Origin: Heliopora coerulea
Taxonomy: Eukaryota > Cnidaria > Anthozoa > Scleralcyonacea > Helioporidae
Reading direction: 5' to 3'
Length of the DNA: 64,000 nucleotides
Assembly: GCA_030142905.1 (NCBI GenBank)
Contig: JASJOG010000014.1
Coordinates: 2,046,001 to 2,110,000, forward strand
A program made the position numbers and the translations under genes. The stretch's first letter is position 1. Every line of letters begins with the position of its first letter. The notes under the pieces are model-generated. The model did not search any database and had not been told where the DNA came from. It was given only the letters and a program-made list of their open reading frames with translations. Below, one piece after another: positions 1 to 11,900 of this stretch.

Positions 1-123
1 TTGGTCTGCATTAGGCGTGAATGTACACGAAATGATTTACATGAGTTAAGCCTGATTTTCAGTGGCGATAAAAGTATAAGCAGAACGAAATACGCTGATA
101 TGCAAGTGTGCTTAGCACTTCAT

Positions 124-373
124 GGCCAATAGACCTTATGCATAATGATGTCAGATTCACTGAAGTGCTCACTGAATTGTGGTTTTAGTGGTCACGCGTT
201 ACGTAAATATTTTCAACATGGCTTCCTTCGAAGGTGAATGTGTTGAAGTTCTTTGCCGTCTTTCGGAGATTATTCAAACGAATGAAGATCCTAGTTCTTT
301 TGAGAACTCTTGCGCGGATCTTCGGACGTTTGATAGTCCTGAAAGTACTGGCCAAAGCTCACTTACAGTATCG
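124..373. repeat. Left arm of an imperfect inverted repeat
   Basis: This arm reappears reverse-complemented at about 1100-1341, with shared landmarks such as CATAATGATGTCAG and the ATGGCTTCCTTCGAAG start region. It encodes the same N-terminal peptide as the other arm (beginning MASFEGECVEV), but here the reading frame diverges after SSLTV and ends at 487 without a zinc finger. I read it as one end of a rearranged mobile-element gene. Confidence 0.75.
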
Positions 374-549
374 AAAATTTTAGCCAGAAGTAATGCTGTT
401 GAATCAACATTGTCAACCGTTGAAGCACCCCAATTGCCGAAGAGGATGTACTTATTACAAGCAGTCAAAGTTGTACAAAATCTCTAGCAAAATTACCTTT
501 CTTTACACATGAGAAGCTGGAGAACAAAATGATAAAAAACAGCCTTACG

Positions 550-920
550 ATGCCTGACAGCAAAGCGTCAAAAGTCTACCGAAATATGAAGAAAGGCTAT
601 GGCTCGTGGAAGGAAGCGTATGTCAAAAATGTCCTCGTCAAGTCAGATGTCCAAGGGAAAAAATTGTTGTTTGTGGTAAAGGCTTGAGTTAGTGCCTCCA
701 TGAAAAGTGTAAACTACGTAGTTTACCCTCATCTAAATCAACTGAATGGGAAGGTGGAATGTTCGAAGTGTTCCTGTAAGACAGGCCAAGGAGGGTGCTG
801 CAAACATGTTGCTGCTCTGTTGTACACTGTGTTTGATTATACCAATCTGAATTTGCAACAAATTCCTGCGGAACTTACATGCATTCAACTTCCTCAGAAG
901 TGGAATGTGCCTTCAGGAAG
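550..920 (+). pseudogene. SWIM zinc-finger protein fragment, transposon-associated
   Basis: Reading the plus strand from about 550 gives a coding-like stretch (YRNMKKGYGSWKEAYVKNV and onward). It is broken by a TGA near 685 and continues from ATG 700. The second part holds a SWIM zinc finger: C-S-K-C-S-C, then C-C-K-H about 8 residues later, followed by the flanking T-C-I-Q-L-P-Q-K-W segment often seen after SWIM fingers in animal proteins. SWIM fingers bind DNA or protein. In cnidarian genomes such proteins are numerous and often associated with mobile genes, which is background knowledge rather than something visible here. The in-frame stop and the abrupt meeting with the opposite-strand THAP piece near 925 mark it as debris. 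The parent gene cannot be named. Confidence 0.55.
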
Positions 921-929
921 CTCCAAGAC

Positions 930-1251
930 CCTGGACAAGGCTATCAAAGTGAAACTTCTTGCGACGTTCCTTAGCCTTCGAGGTTTTCTCATTGGGAAAA
1001 TTGTAAAAAGATAGCTCAGGATTTCGTTTATTGTTAAAGCAAGTAGGAACGCCACAAGTATAGCCACTAGCATCTCCACTTCGTTTCGTTGTCTTCGTTA
1101 CAGTAAGTGAGCTTTGGCCAGTACTTTCAGGACTATTAAACGTCTGAAGGCCCATGCAAGAGTTCTCAAAAGAACTAGGATCTTCATTCGTTTGAATAAT
1201 CTCCGAAAGACGGCAACGAACTTCAACACATTCACCTTCGAAGGAAGCCAT
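930..1251 (-). pseudogene. THAP-like zinc-finger N-terminal fragment
   Basis: On the minus strand from ATG 1251, about 60 residues match the peptide of the inverted copy at 216-373 (ESTGQSSLTV and so on). A THAP-like start follows: C-G-V-P-T-C, then N-P-E-L-S-F-Y-N-F-P-N, which fits the C-x(2-4)-C and FYxFP features of THAP DNA-binding domains. The domain is cut off where it meets the SWIM-coding stretch on the other strand, so the later Cys and His ligands are missing. THAP domains are typical of P-element-like transposases and their host derivatives. I infer that an inversion joined two parts of one element head to head. Confidence 0.5.
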
Positions 1252-1341
1252 GTGAAAATATTTACATAACGCATGACCACTAATACCACAATTCAGCGCG
1301 CCATTTAGTCACTCTGACATCATTATGCGTAAGGCCTATTG
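1100..1341. repeat. Right arm of the inverted repeat
   Basis: Reverse-complement partner of 124-373, with scattered substitutions. Together the arms enclose about 725 bp that contain the SWIM-like fragment. Confidence 0.75.
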
Positions 1342-1345
1342 AACT

Positions 1346-2380
1346 CTTTGTACTTTTTAAGATCAAAGGGATTAACGTACCGTTGCTTATGTCATTGAGC
1401 TTATGCTAGTTGCTCGTGAAAACCAGACTTTAATTAGGGAGAAATACCCCGAACAAAATTTCAGTCGGTGCCCTAGGAAAGCTACGAGTCCTACGACCGG
1501 CATTAGGACGACGTTTTTACTTACCAAACATACTTTTCAGAATTTGGATATTTTGCTTTGCTGATAAAAAAGTAAAGGGTTTGACTATAGATATTTAAGA
1601 TGCCTAATGACTTCATTGACCAAGTGTAAGGTCTGTAGTACTAAAATGTCAGGCCAACGTTTTGAAGTTTGGTCTGAAACGACCGCGCCTATAATGAAGG
1701 TCCAGGTTAAAGACAGAGTTTGATATTTCACTAGTGGAGAACGAACGATGAGGACAATAAGTTGTTCATCATTTTGGCCTTCCTGAAGTTATAAGTTAAT
1801 GCTGTCAAAATAATTCTTCATTCTGGACTTGGGCTGTGTTATGGTTTTTCTGTCGCCATAAAGTTTTGCGGACGTTTTATTTGACTTTGGAAAGTTTGTA
1901 ATATCACCAGCAGATTCGTTTTTGATGGTTACTTTTCATCTTCTAGATGTTCTTCAACTTCGCATATTTTTTGCAAAATTTTACGTCGTTTCTAACATTA
2001 AGAATAGTTCTCAACTTTCCCGATGTGAAACGCTGGATACAGAAAGTGTCCGCCCTTTCATGAGCCAATCAAAATGTACGATTTCCTGAAGGCCGGCATT
2101 CACAAGGCGATTTTCCGAAACTTTGTTCCGGTAACTGAAGTTTCGATTACAATGTTTCGGGAGAAAACAACTACTGACACATGTTTCTGGTTTTTGTGCA
2201 ATTCACGAAACTCGGTATATTTTTATCAGTAACTTAAAACAAGAAATATTTCAACGTACATTGAGAACTTTTCCACGAAAACAAAGTTTCGATAACTTGT
2301 ATTGTGTGTGACGGACTTATATCGGATTTCCCAGCCCTCCTGTCATACTGTAGTTTGACATATTAAAAAAAAAAACTTAC
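1346..2380. other. Downstream intron of the TRPA-like gene; nothing recognised
   Basis: By splice phase the next TRP exon must start to the left of 2381. I found no reading frame with hydrophobic TRP segments here on the minus strand, so this looks like intron that continues past the left edge. No repeat family was recognised. Confidence 0.4.
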
Positions 2381-2903
2381 TTTGGATCAGCATGACAATA
2401 TCGTACATTGTCATTACGGCTATCACTGCACCCAGAGCTTTCCGCCAAATATCATTTTCCCAAGGCTCCCACAACTCTTTTCCAGTGCGAGGTGTTAAGA
2501 TGCACCCAACTGTCCACAATATGCCATACATTACATGAAAAAGTAGGTCAATGATGGTCGAGAATCTTCCATATTGTTTCCACTTGTTGTGAATCAACCT
2601 TTGCATTACTGGGTGTGTGACCACCTCAAATTTCCGAGTGGTCACTGCGGTCTCAAGTGGTGTACGTATCCTCTTTGTTTCCTTCTTTAACCGTGACGCT
2701 TCGAGCAAGTGTAGGTAGTACGACTCCTTCATTGTAATCACATCCGTGGAGTGGAGTTGGTTTAAGGCTTCCACTGCAAGGTGAGGTAGTCGGTCAATGA
2801 GAACGCAAAGCGCAGAGTTGCCACACGAGTCCAAGAGGCAAGATGACGCTCCCTCGTCGAGTAGAACTTTTACCGTTTTATCACGCGTCCACTCAGCGGC
2901 CAA
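2381..2903 (-). CDS. TRPA-like gene, exon 4 (last ankyrin, linker, S1-S2)
   Basis: 523 nt, with acceptor CAATCAAG|TTGG and donor CCAAA|GTAAG. It runs from the last ankyrin unit through the KWKQYGR pre-S1 linker into two hydrophobic stretches (IIDLLFHVMYGILWTV and AVIAVMTMYDIVML). The reading frame is fully open. Confidence 0.88.
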
Positions 2904-5900
2904 CTTGATTGGGCAAGAGAAATTTACATACAACAGTTATAGTGAAGGATCTGTTCCTAGCCCTTATGTCAAAAGGGTCAGGTAACCGTAAATTAAATTT
3001 AATTCAATTTGGGATTTTAAGAAAAAACAAATTGTCAAAAAAATTGTGATTACCGAAAATCGCTTTGAAAATTACACACTCTGGAATTAAATGGAATAAT
3101 AATCGAACCTTATTAGGAGTTTACATGATGGAGTTGTTAAACCAACACAGCTGGTGTACCGTATTCATTTCATGTCACATAGACGGTTTCGCGGTTTTCG
3201 CCGCCATGTACGTGTTATCGGGTAGGTAAGAAATTTAAAGCCCCGTTACCAAGCCCCTGTTAAAAGCTTGTTATTTGCGAAGCAATAAATGAACTGGTGA
3301 CCTTTCTTTGAAAAGAAATTGAGAGTTTATGAGGTTTGGAGCATTTAATATACAAGGGAGTAAAAATAGGTAAATATACTACAATTAGACTGGGCTTTGA
3401 TCAAAACTGTTGCGTATCTAACGAGTTTTAACGGAAAATAGTCGAAATTTACAAGCTGCACTTTTGTGTTATTTGATACTTCTGAATGTTTTTTTAAGAA
3501 ACCTTTAGGAAAATCAAGGGAAATGTAAGGTTCAATAAACAGCTATAGATTTTGAAACGCCTGCTCCTGGTTTAAAAACTTATGATAATCTTGTGCTGAG
3601 GAGCGAAATAGTCCAAACATTAGCGGTTATCTCAATACCTATTGTTTACTTACATCTTCTCACTTTCTAAGCCGCATGAAATAACTAGAAGAATGAAGTT
3701 CAGATCAAGCTGCAAATTAGTGAAACTAATAAAAAGACAAGCCTCTGGGGATTGGTGGAATAGTTTGAAAATTCCATACTGAACATCGTCCAAATTCTGA
3801 CAAAGTGGAATCTAAATACTAACAGGCCAACTGGGTTTAGTTTATTGAAAGTTGTCGTGCAAAGCAAATCTTAAATCAACGCAAAAACAAAACAAAATCG
3901 TCACACTTATTTAATAGCACAAGATTATATTTAAATTACCAATCACATTAAAATACTCTGTTCTTCATAAGATTCCATCATAGGAAGCTGGATAAAGGTT
4001 TAGAAAATCTAAATCTGACTAACATCTACTGCGCAAACAATGAGAAATATCATTTTGCAAATCAGTGCAATGCACAATTTTAATTTTTGATTTAAACTCG
4101 CTAGATATAACTTACATTTGGCTAAAACTCGTTCCATAGATAGGAAAAGAGATACGTTTACTACCCTGGCGCTCCAACTATCAGAAATTTGGTCAAGCTA
4201 GAATAATTTTTGAGAAAAGTCACTCATTCAACGGGGCTGGGCGACCGTGCCTAAAATTTCTTAAAACAACGGCGTTCTTGAGGTTATACACTATCTAAAG
4301 GATAGGCGGTGAAACATGGCGGTGAAAACCGTGAATCCGTCTGTTCATGCCGGCATCATATAATGTTGCAGAGACAGAATGCCAATCTGGTTAAACGACA
4401 TATGATATTCATTTCGAACCAGTGTTATTCAGTCATTGTTAAAAGACTGAAGACCAGCTGAAACCGTTCAGCTCCCATAATCTGATCAAACTTTTGGCTC
4501 TGCCTCCTAAGTTAGGGAAAACGTTTGTAATCTTTCTTGGTTTGCTTGTATTAAGCGTCGGTATTAGTAGTTTCTAACTTTTGCTTACACTTTTAGATTG
4601 TTCGACAGTATGTATGTGGTCAGCAGATTCTTACAGTAGGTCAAAAGTTTTATCTAATAAGGAAGGAGACATAAGTTGACAGTTTAGTATACAATGCGGC
4701 TGGATATTCTATATTGGACTCAAGCCGTATTTGGCGCGAAACAGCACAGCTAAGAGTGTCAAAATACAAATGACGCTTAAAATACCCAATATTAATGTGT
4801 ACCAAACTGTCTAATAAGTTATTTGTCGTCCAAAATATTGTATTGAAATCTTTCTAGTAATAAAGCTTCTGGATATCGGAAAAACCTCCAGATCACATGA
4901 CATGAGCAATTAGTCGTATTTATTGGTAAACTAAACGGTTAAAATCCGAGAGAATCAGCACATGTTGCTGAAAATTGATCTTTCAGGCCAGAGTAGTCTT
5001 TTAGGAGACTGTTGATGGTATTTGTAATTGACTGCACGGACGTTTCGACAGTTTCAGCGGTGCCGATCATTGTCAGAGTCGGATAAAGATGTACTGTAGA
5101 CCTGATATTCACGATTTTGTAATCTCGTTTTATTAGCAGAAGAAATCTTGTTTATTGACAATTAAAAAATTGGGCATCAAAGAATTTTTGGAAAATCTAC
5201 TTATTGATAGTCAATACGTCAAGAAAAATTAAAGAGTGGACGGCAATCGAAAACCATTTTGTAACGCCAGTGTTGCAATAGCAACTGTTTTTCAGCCTTT
5301 CATGTTCGCTATTAATTTCACCAGAAAACACTCACATTTCTTAATAGTACAACTAGTATACGTCTATATTTCAAGAAACTGTACGGAGCCATCTTTGGTT
5401 TGGCAGAATAATAGACAGAAGCTAACCTGAAGAGGAGTTCGTTGCTTGCCGTCTGCGGAATTAATGTCGGCACGAAACGCCAACAGCATTTTTAAAGAAC
5501 GCACAGCACCATTCTTGGCAGCATAGTGAACTGGAGCTTGCTGCTCGCCAAATGTTCTTGCATCAATGTCCGCGTTATTCTGAAGAAGAAACTCAGTCAT
5601 ATCTACGTAGTCCACGGCTGAAGCTACATGGAGTGGTGACCGACCAAAACAATCTTGCTTGTTGATATCGCAACCTAAAGAAATTTATAGCAAGGAGTGT
5701 CGCGTGAATCATACGTTCTGAAATCTTTGATGCAATTTGATGACATCCAATATGAATGTAAAACTACTGAAACCCATCACAGCCAACAACTTCAAGAAGT
5801 AGAGTAAGAAACATACTACAATGAATAACATGGTTTCTCAAACTCATTAATAATTCACGAGTATATCAATCAATCAGACACGCTGAATGATACTACTTCA

Positions 5901-8900
5901 ACGAACGTGAAATACCATGGAAGTACTTGGCAGAGGACTTGAACTGTTTTTTCCAGTTTTTGGACTGGAAATAATACTTCAAGTGTTTGGACTTTTAATG
6001 TCATTTCATAAAACAGCGATTTTGTCGTGGTAACCAATTTAAACAGAGTTTTTAAATACGTTGATACCATGGTGATTGGTAATTTAAGATAAAGTAAGAG
6101 AAAATGAAGAGGAATATACGCACTATATTAGTGTGTGATTTCACGCAATTGGTTTATTAATCCATTCATTCATTACTAATACACTAAATTTTAGACCGGG
6201 TTTTCAAGTACTCGGAATTCGTTCCAATCCTCGGCTTCGGCTCGGGCTAGAACATATTCCTCGTACTTGAAAATCCGGTCTAGTCTTGATTGTCGGCCTT
6301 TAAATATTACGTAAAAGCTCAATATTGACTGGTTTAACAATGACTTTGAAATGAAGTTGAAATATCAACGTTATCAGTTTTGTCTTGTCTTTAGCTCAAA
6401 TCTGGTTGAGTTTTACAAGATGTTGTTCATCAGCGTATGTTTCTTACGCTACATAACAACCACCAAGGTGGCTATATGGACAGCATCGGTAGAGGGACGT
6501 TAACATTCAGGCTTGTACCTGATGGGGAACAGGATGAGCCAAAAACTATGCCCCCCCCCAGAAGCTTGTGGGGAAAGTAATATGAAACATGACGGGAAAA
6601 TATTGAGAAGATTAAAACATACATGAGATTGACAATGGGTAAGAATGCACCCCCTTTGGCCCCCCTGCCATTCATCCCTCATTAGAGGCATGACATTGAT
6701 AGTCACGACCATAATTATCAGCAACTGAGCTTGGCTTCAGTCAGCACATGAGGGAGAAGAGTGGCAAAGGGGGACAAATGAACGTTTTGCATATTCCAAG
6801 ATGTACTGACGATGGATGTTATACACGAATGTTGTACATGTGGAAACTTATTCTTATCATAGACGATAAGTGAACATTCGTAAAGTTTAACTTAAAATTT
6901 AAGACGAATTAAGAAAAACATTTCCTAAGCCCTAGATGGTGATCCAACTTGCAACCTTGTGATATGAAGGTAAGGACGCTCCAACCATTGAGCTTCCGAG
7001 ACTCTAAAGAGAGCTAACCTGTGAGTTTGAGACACATACGCTGCCTATTGGTATCCACAGCTTTCACTCTTCTCCTTATCGTGTGTAAGGAAACCAAACT
7101 TTCAAATGGACAACATTTATGTATAATATTATTCTAATGTTGTTCATTAACCTTTAGAAGGAACTTCAGACTAGACTACGAATGCGACCACGACTACGGG
7201 ATGACAAATTTGGTTTCGTCAGCACAGCGGAGCCCAAAGTTAATTTTGGCGAGAACAATTCGTCGAAGCCTTCTTAAGGACAAAATTCGGCTTGAATATC
7301 ATTGTTGAGAAACGAGATGGCACAAGATATATACTATACATGTGAGGTCGCTTGGAAATATAAACGATTTAAGATAAATGTTTATGAACCTCATACTTCA
7401 GAAATCGTTTTTCGTAGCCGATGAGCTTGACGAAAGTTTACTCGTAATCCCAGATATCACAAGTTCCATGATGATCCTTAGGTGACCGGCAGGCTTGTAT
7501 ATGACACCATGATTGTCATTTGGGATTTCATCTGTGAAAAATTGACAAATCATTTGACCAAGTGCTGTTTTAAATTTGTCCCTATCAAGGGACAATGAGT
7601 TCAAGAAGCAGAGTCTTAGCAGAGTCCCACCCACTCCAGTTCATCTCCACGTGCGTTCATTGATTATGGGTGCGTTATTTATACAATGTAGTGGAAAAAT
7701 AGTCAGTTGCCTTTCTTGTGAGAGACTTCTTTCTGTTTTTGATGAAGATGTAACGAAGAATCGGATATTTCAATAAAAGTAGATTGACCAATAACATCTA
7801 AAAATAATCAGCCCCTAATGGGATAAGCAAATACCACGGCAACGTCTATAAAGTTTTAATTCAAAACAAAAGGGATGTGTAATTCTATGTCCCAAGGGTA
7901 TTTTAAACAGTACATTGTCGAGAGCATTTCCACGGTTTCACGGCTACGTTGGCTCACAGTTCGTAGAATGTCTTCGGTCGTTAAAACATCGACAAACTGA
8001 CCAGAGACTAGCTTCAAAGATGTAAAAACAAAGTTCACAACTGATTACAACGTAAAGGGAATGTGATTCTGTTCAAATGCTTAAAATAAATCTACTTTGT
8101 TGAATTCCGTTGCCGTACTAGCTTGCTTAAACTCGCTAATATCTCGATAAAGAGTAAAAAGTGGGAGTAAGCGACATCCTCTCTCAGTTTAAATGCGCCT
8201 TCCCACGTCAAGCGATAGCTTTCAAACACGAGTCGGTAAACTCCACAAAATTCACAAACCTATTTGTTCATACTTCAAACCTCCTCCAGTACAAAGAAGC
8301 GTTGTAAAAGCAACAGTTTATTGAGATTTGTTGCACAATATCTTTGACATGCTTGCCCAGAACTATCGAAGAAATCAAACGAGGATTATTGTAAGTGTTC
8401 TACGATTAACTGAAAAGCAGTTGTACGTCTTAAGGCGACCCTACCTAGTGCTGTTTACGTAAAAATCACATAAAGCATACACAAGGTCTTATTGGATGAT
8501 AGCAAAGAACACGTGGGTTTGACATACGTTTACACGTCAATTCCGAGTTTTCCAACACTAAAAAGGGGTTGAGAAGGTTGGCGAGAACTGAGACAGCCCC
8601 ATTTCTCGCCAACAGTTTGCCCAACGATTGCTGCAATGTTAAATGGCGCAAACTTATGTTAGTCAACTGCGTTAGCAAACATTTGTTGACTTGTGAAGGT
8701 GCCTTAAAAGTTGATTCAATTAAGGCAAAAATAGTTTTAGCTGAGCTGTATTTTCAGGTGATTAAGACTGTAGAAGATTTTCAGTAAGTTATGGATCTTA
8801 AATATTGTTGCCTACTGGCAATTGTGTACTACCAATTCGATGCGTCTATACCTTTTATGCTTCATGGCCCATTAGAATGATCGACGAAGATTGACGCTAG

Positions 8901-11900
8901 TTGGCAGAAGTAGGACTAAAAACATAACCAATGAGATGTCTTGTACAATAGATTGGACAGCAGCTGAGACCGGTGTATATCAGCCCGAAGCTAAAAGACC
9001 AGGTTATGGAGCGGGAACCCGAGCCATTCTTGTTGTCTCAACAATGTGTGATATATTACTTTACATGTGATCAGTGTGAGGCTGATTACATCCGCTACAC
9101 GAGCCGTTATCTTCACCAACGCATTGAAGAGCACAAGAATTCAGTGATAGGAAAGCACATTAAAGACGTCCACTTGGCAAATCTTGATAACATGGATTTT
9201 AACTTTACCATTCTTCGCAAATGCAAACGAAAGTTTGACTGTTTGATATTTGAAATGCTTTTCATAAGAGATTTAAAGCCCTCACTGAACACACTGATGG
9301 ACTCCATTAAAGCTAAATTGTTTGTTTAACACCCATATTTTTAAGGATTGTTTCTATTCAGCCATTTCCTATGGTAATTTTTATTCTCAACATAATAGTT
9401 TAATTGTTTGCTGTAATTATTACCTTAACGTTTTTTGGGAATGTTTTACTTCGTTTGCATTTTACATCTTTGTATATATATATATATATATATACGTAAA
9501 CGTTTTGGTTTACGAAATACAAAGAGGGCTGAATATCGCATAGATAGAGCAAATAGAATTATATCACTTACCTCAAAAAGTCACTACAGCCTGTTTCATC
9601 TTGAGAAAGAATCTTCAGGTGACTGACGAATTTCGAAAATAGGAAGGTTTTTATGCGTAGGCCGAAACGTGGGGGTGTGGGCGTGAAACAATAGGAGGAT
9701 TCTATCCGTTGGTCGAAACGTGGGCGTGTGTGCGTGAAACAATAGGGGGATTTTGTTTTTGTTTTAGGTTGTTTACGCGGAATTTGACCTTGTGTGGGTA
9801 GGCCGAAACTATTTCTGATCTTTTGTTCAGCAAATTATTTTTATCTTTTTCGTTCAAAATAAAAAATTTTTCCTCTAAACATAAATTACATCGTTTTTAT
9901 CCTCCTGAATACGAAATAGAGTGTTTTAAAATAGACCATTTTATGGTGAAATCTTGTTTGTTGTAATTTATGTTTAGAGGAAAAATTTTCTATTTTGAAC
10001 GAAAAAGATAAAAATAATTTGCTGAACAAAAGATCAGAAATAGTTTCGGCCTACCCACACAAGGTCAAATTCCGCGTAAACAACCTAAAACAAAAACAAA
10101 ATCCCCCTATTGTTTCAGGCCCCCACGCCCACATTTCGGCCTACGAATAAAAATCTTCCTATTTTCAAAATTCGTCAGTCACCTGAAGATTCTTTCTAAG
10201 TTTCATCTTACTAAGTGTAGATGTTTGTAAGCTTGGATATATGTATGATGAAAAGTTTGTTCTCAAGCTTTTACCTCAGAAAATTTCTGAGCTCCCCAAC
10301 AGGAATCGAACCCGTGTCTCCCGATTGTCGGTACGGTTGTTTTACCACTAGACTATAGGGTCTCAGACGGCAAGCATGATGTTAATTAGAGACCTGGTTC
10401 GTAATATTGATATGCCTCTTTCGTACTTGAAAGCTGAACATACCTGTATCACATTACAGGTATGTTCAGTATGTTCACATTACAGGTATGTTCAGCTGAA
10501 CATACCTGTAATGTGATACAGGTATGTTCAGCTTTCAAGTACGAAAGAGGCATATCAATATTACGAACCAGGTCTCTAATTAACATCATGCTTGCGTCTG
10601 AGACCCTATAGTCTAGTGGTAAAACAACCGTACCGGCAATCGGGAGACACGGGTTCGATTCCCGTTGGGGAGCTCAGAACTTTTCTGAGATAAAAGCTTG
10701 AGAACAAACTTTTCATCGTATATATATGTAAACTCTGTTTTGAACACCAACGAACTTTCAGTCATATTTTTGATTTGCTTGCTAATGATGTCAAGATGAC
10801 GTCGAAACGTCGAAATCTTCTATCGTTTATCTATCTTATTAAAAATTCCTATGTGAAATGAGTTTTTGAAGCAGCAGTATTTTCTTACCGATGTCGAGGA
10901 GAAACCTTGCAACATCTAGATTCCACGAGCGTGCAACTTCATGAAAGATGGTCTGCTGGTACTGGTCAGCGATGTTTATGTCAGCACCTCCGTTCACGAG
11001 AGACTCCACGAATTCATAGTTGAACTCATCATTGCTGCTGTTGGAATTTGCTATTGTGGCAATATACTGTAGTAGTGCACGGTTTCTTTCTAGTATACTG
11101 TTGTTCGTTTCCGTCAAGGCGGTTTCATGCAGTTTGTTTTCGATGACGGCTTGAAGTGGCTCGTTGTGTCGTGACGATCCTATGAATTTCGAAAATGAAA
11201 GCAGTAATGCATGGGTTCACTGCTCTAAGTTGAAAAGATTTCATCTTTAAAACTGCCACAAACGCTTGAGAACTTCTTTATTGGAAACAGTTTATAATGT
11301 TTGAATTCACGTATAATCTTCCTATTATTCGATCATTTTTACCTTACAATCGTTGACCGACTTTCGCTTATCACACGTACAATATTACATATTCATTGCA
11401 CTTAAGGCAATCGGAAGGCTCCATAAATTTACGGGAATCTAACGGCTAGTTATAGTAAAAGGTATGCAAACGAAAAGATTGAGTACTGTATTTAAAATCG
11501 TTTTATAAATATACTGTATTTAGAAAGTATTTCCATATACAGAAGGCTGTAAATAGCAATCACTTTCAAGTACAATTCACTGCATTTGCATGTTGTTTCC
11601 AAGTACAAAAATAAATTCCTTTATATATCTTCCACGGTTTTAGCATCCATACTGAAGTTTACCTAAAGAACCTAGCGAGGAAACGGCTATATTAAACACC
11701 AGTAAGATAAACTGCAAATCAAATCTCGAATTTTTCTCGGCCGAAAGTACTCCAAGCAAACGTCTCCGTTAGAAGAGTTTCTAATACATGAGACCTGATC
11801 CCATACAAAACTGTTTGAACCATTCTTCGAACTCCACTGAAATGCAACAATACACTCTTGTTTCTCACGCAAAATTTAAAGAGCGTAAATACAAGTCGAA

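Larger units (their letters stand above)
10232..10725. mobile_element. Near-perfect palindrome with a tRNA-like sequence in each arm
   Basis: The arms at 10232-10461 and 10490-10725 are almost identical in inverse orientation, from GATGAAAAGTTTGTTCTCAA outside to AGGTATGTTCAGCTTTCAAG-type sequence inside. The centre is itself built from short inverted ACATACCTGTAATGTG units. Each arm has one tRNA-like module (10292-10362 minus, 10602-10673 plus). The outer arms resemble the flanks of the element at 12168-12369, so the palindrome looks like two copies of one tRNA-cored repeat fused tail to tail. Confidence 0.85.
5675..10888. other. TRPA-like intron 2 (5.2 kb), filled with repeats
   Basis: It contains a repeat of the 44.9-kb family (5835-6290), a tRNA-like repeat (6926-7003), a Penelope-like fragment (8960-9330) and two foldbacks (9596-10725). 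Minus-strand frames at 7398-7634, 7856-8038 and 8466-8678 are open, but I recognise nothing in them and splice phase excludes them from the TRP coding sequence. A C-rich patch lies at 6550-6680. Confidence 0.6.

Noticed and set aside
7398..8678. Three minus-strand frames as missing TRP exons
   Set aside because: Exons 2 and 3 already join in phase in the middle of an ankyrin repeat, so nothing is missing between them.
10292..10673. Pair of functional divergent tRNA genes
   Set aside because: Promoter boxes are good, but the acceptor and anticodon stems fail and both copies sit in a mobile palindrome.
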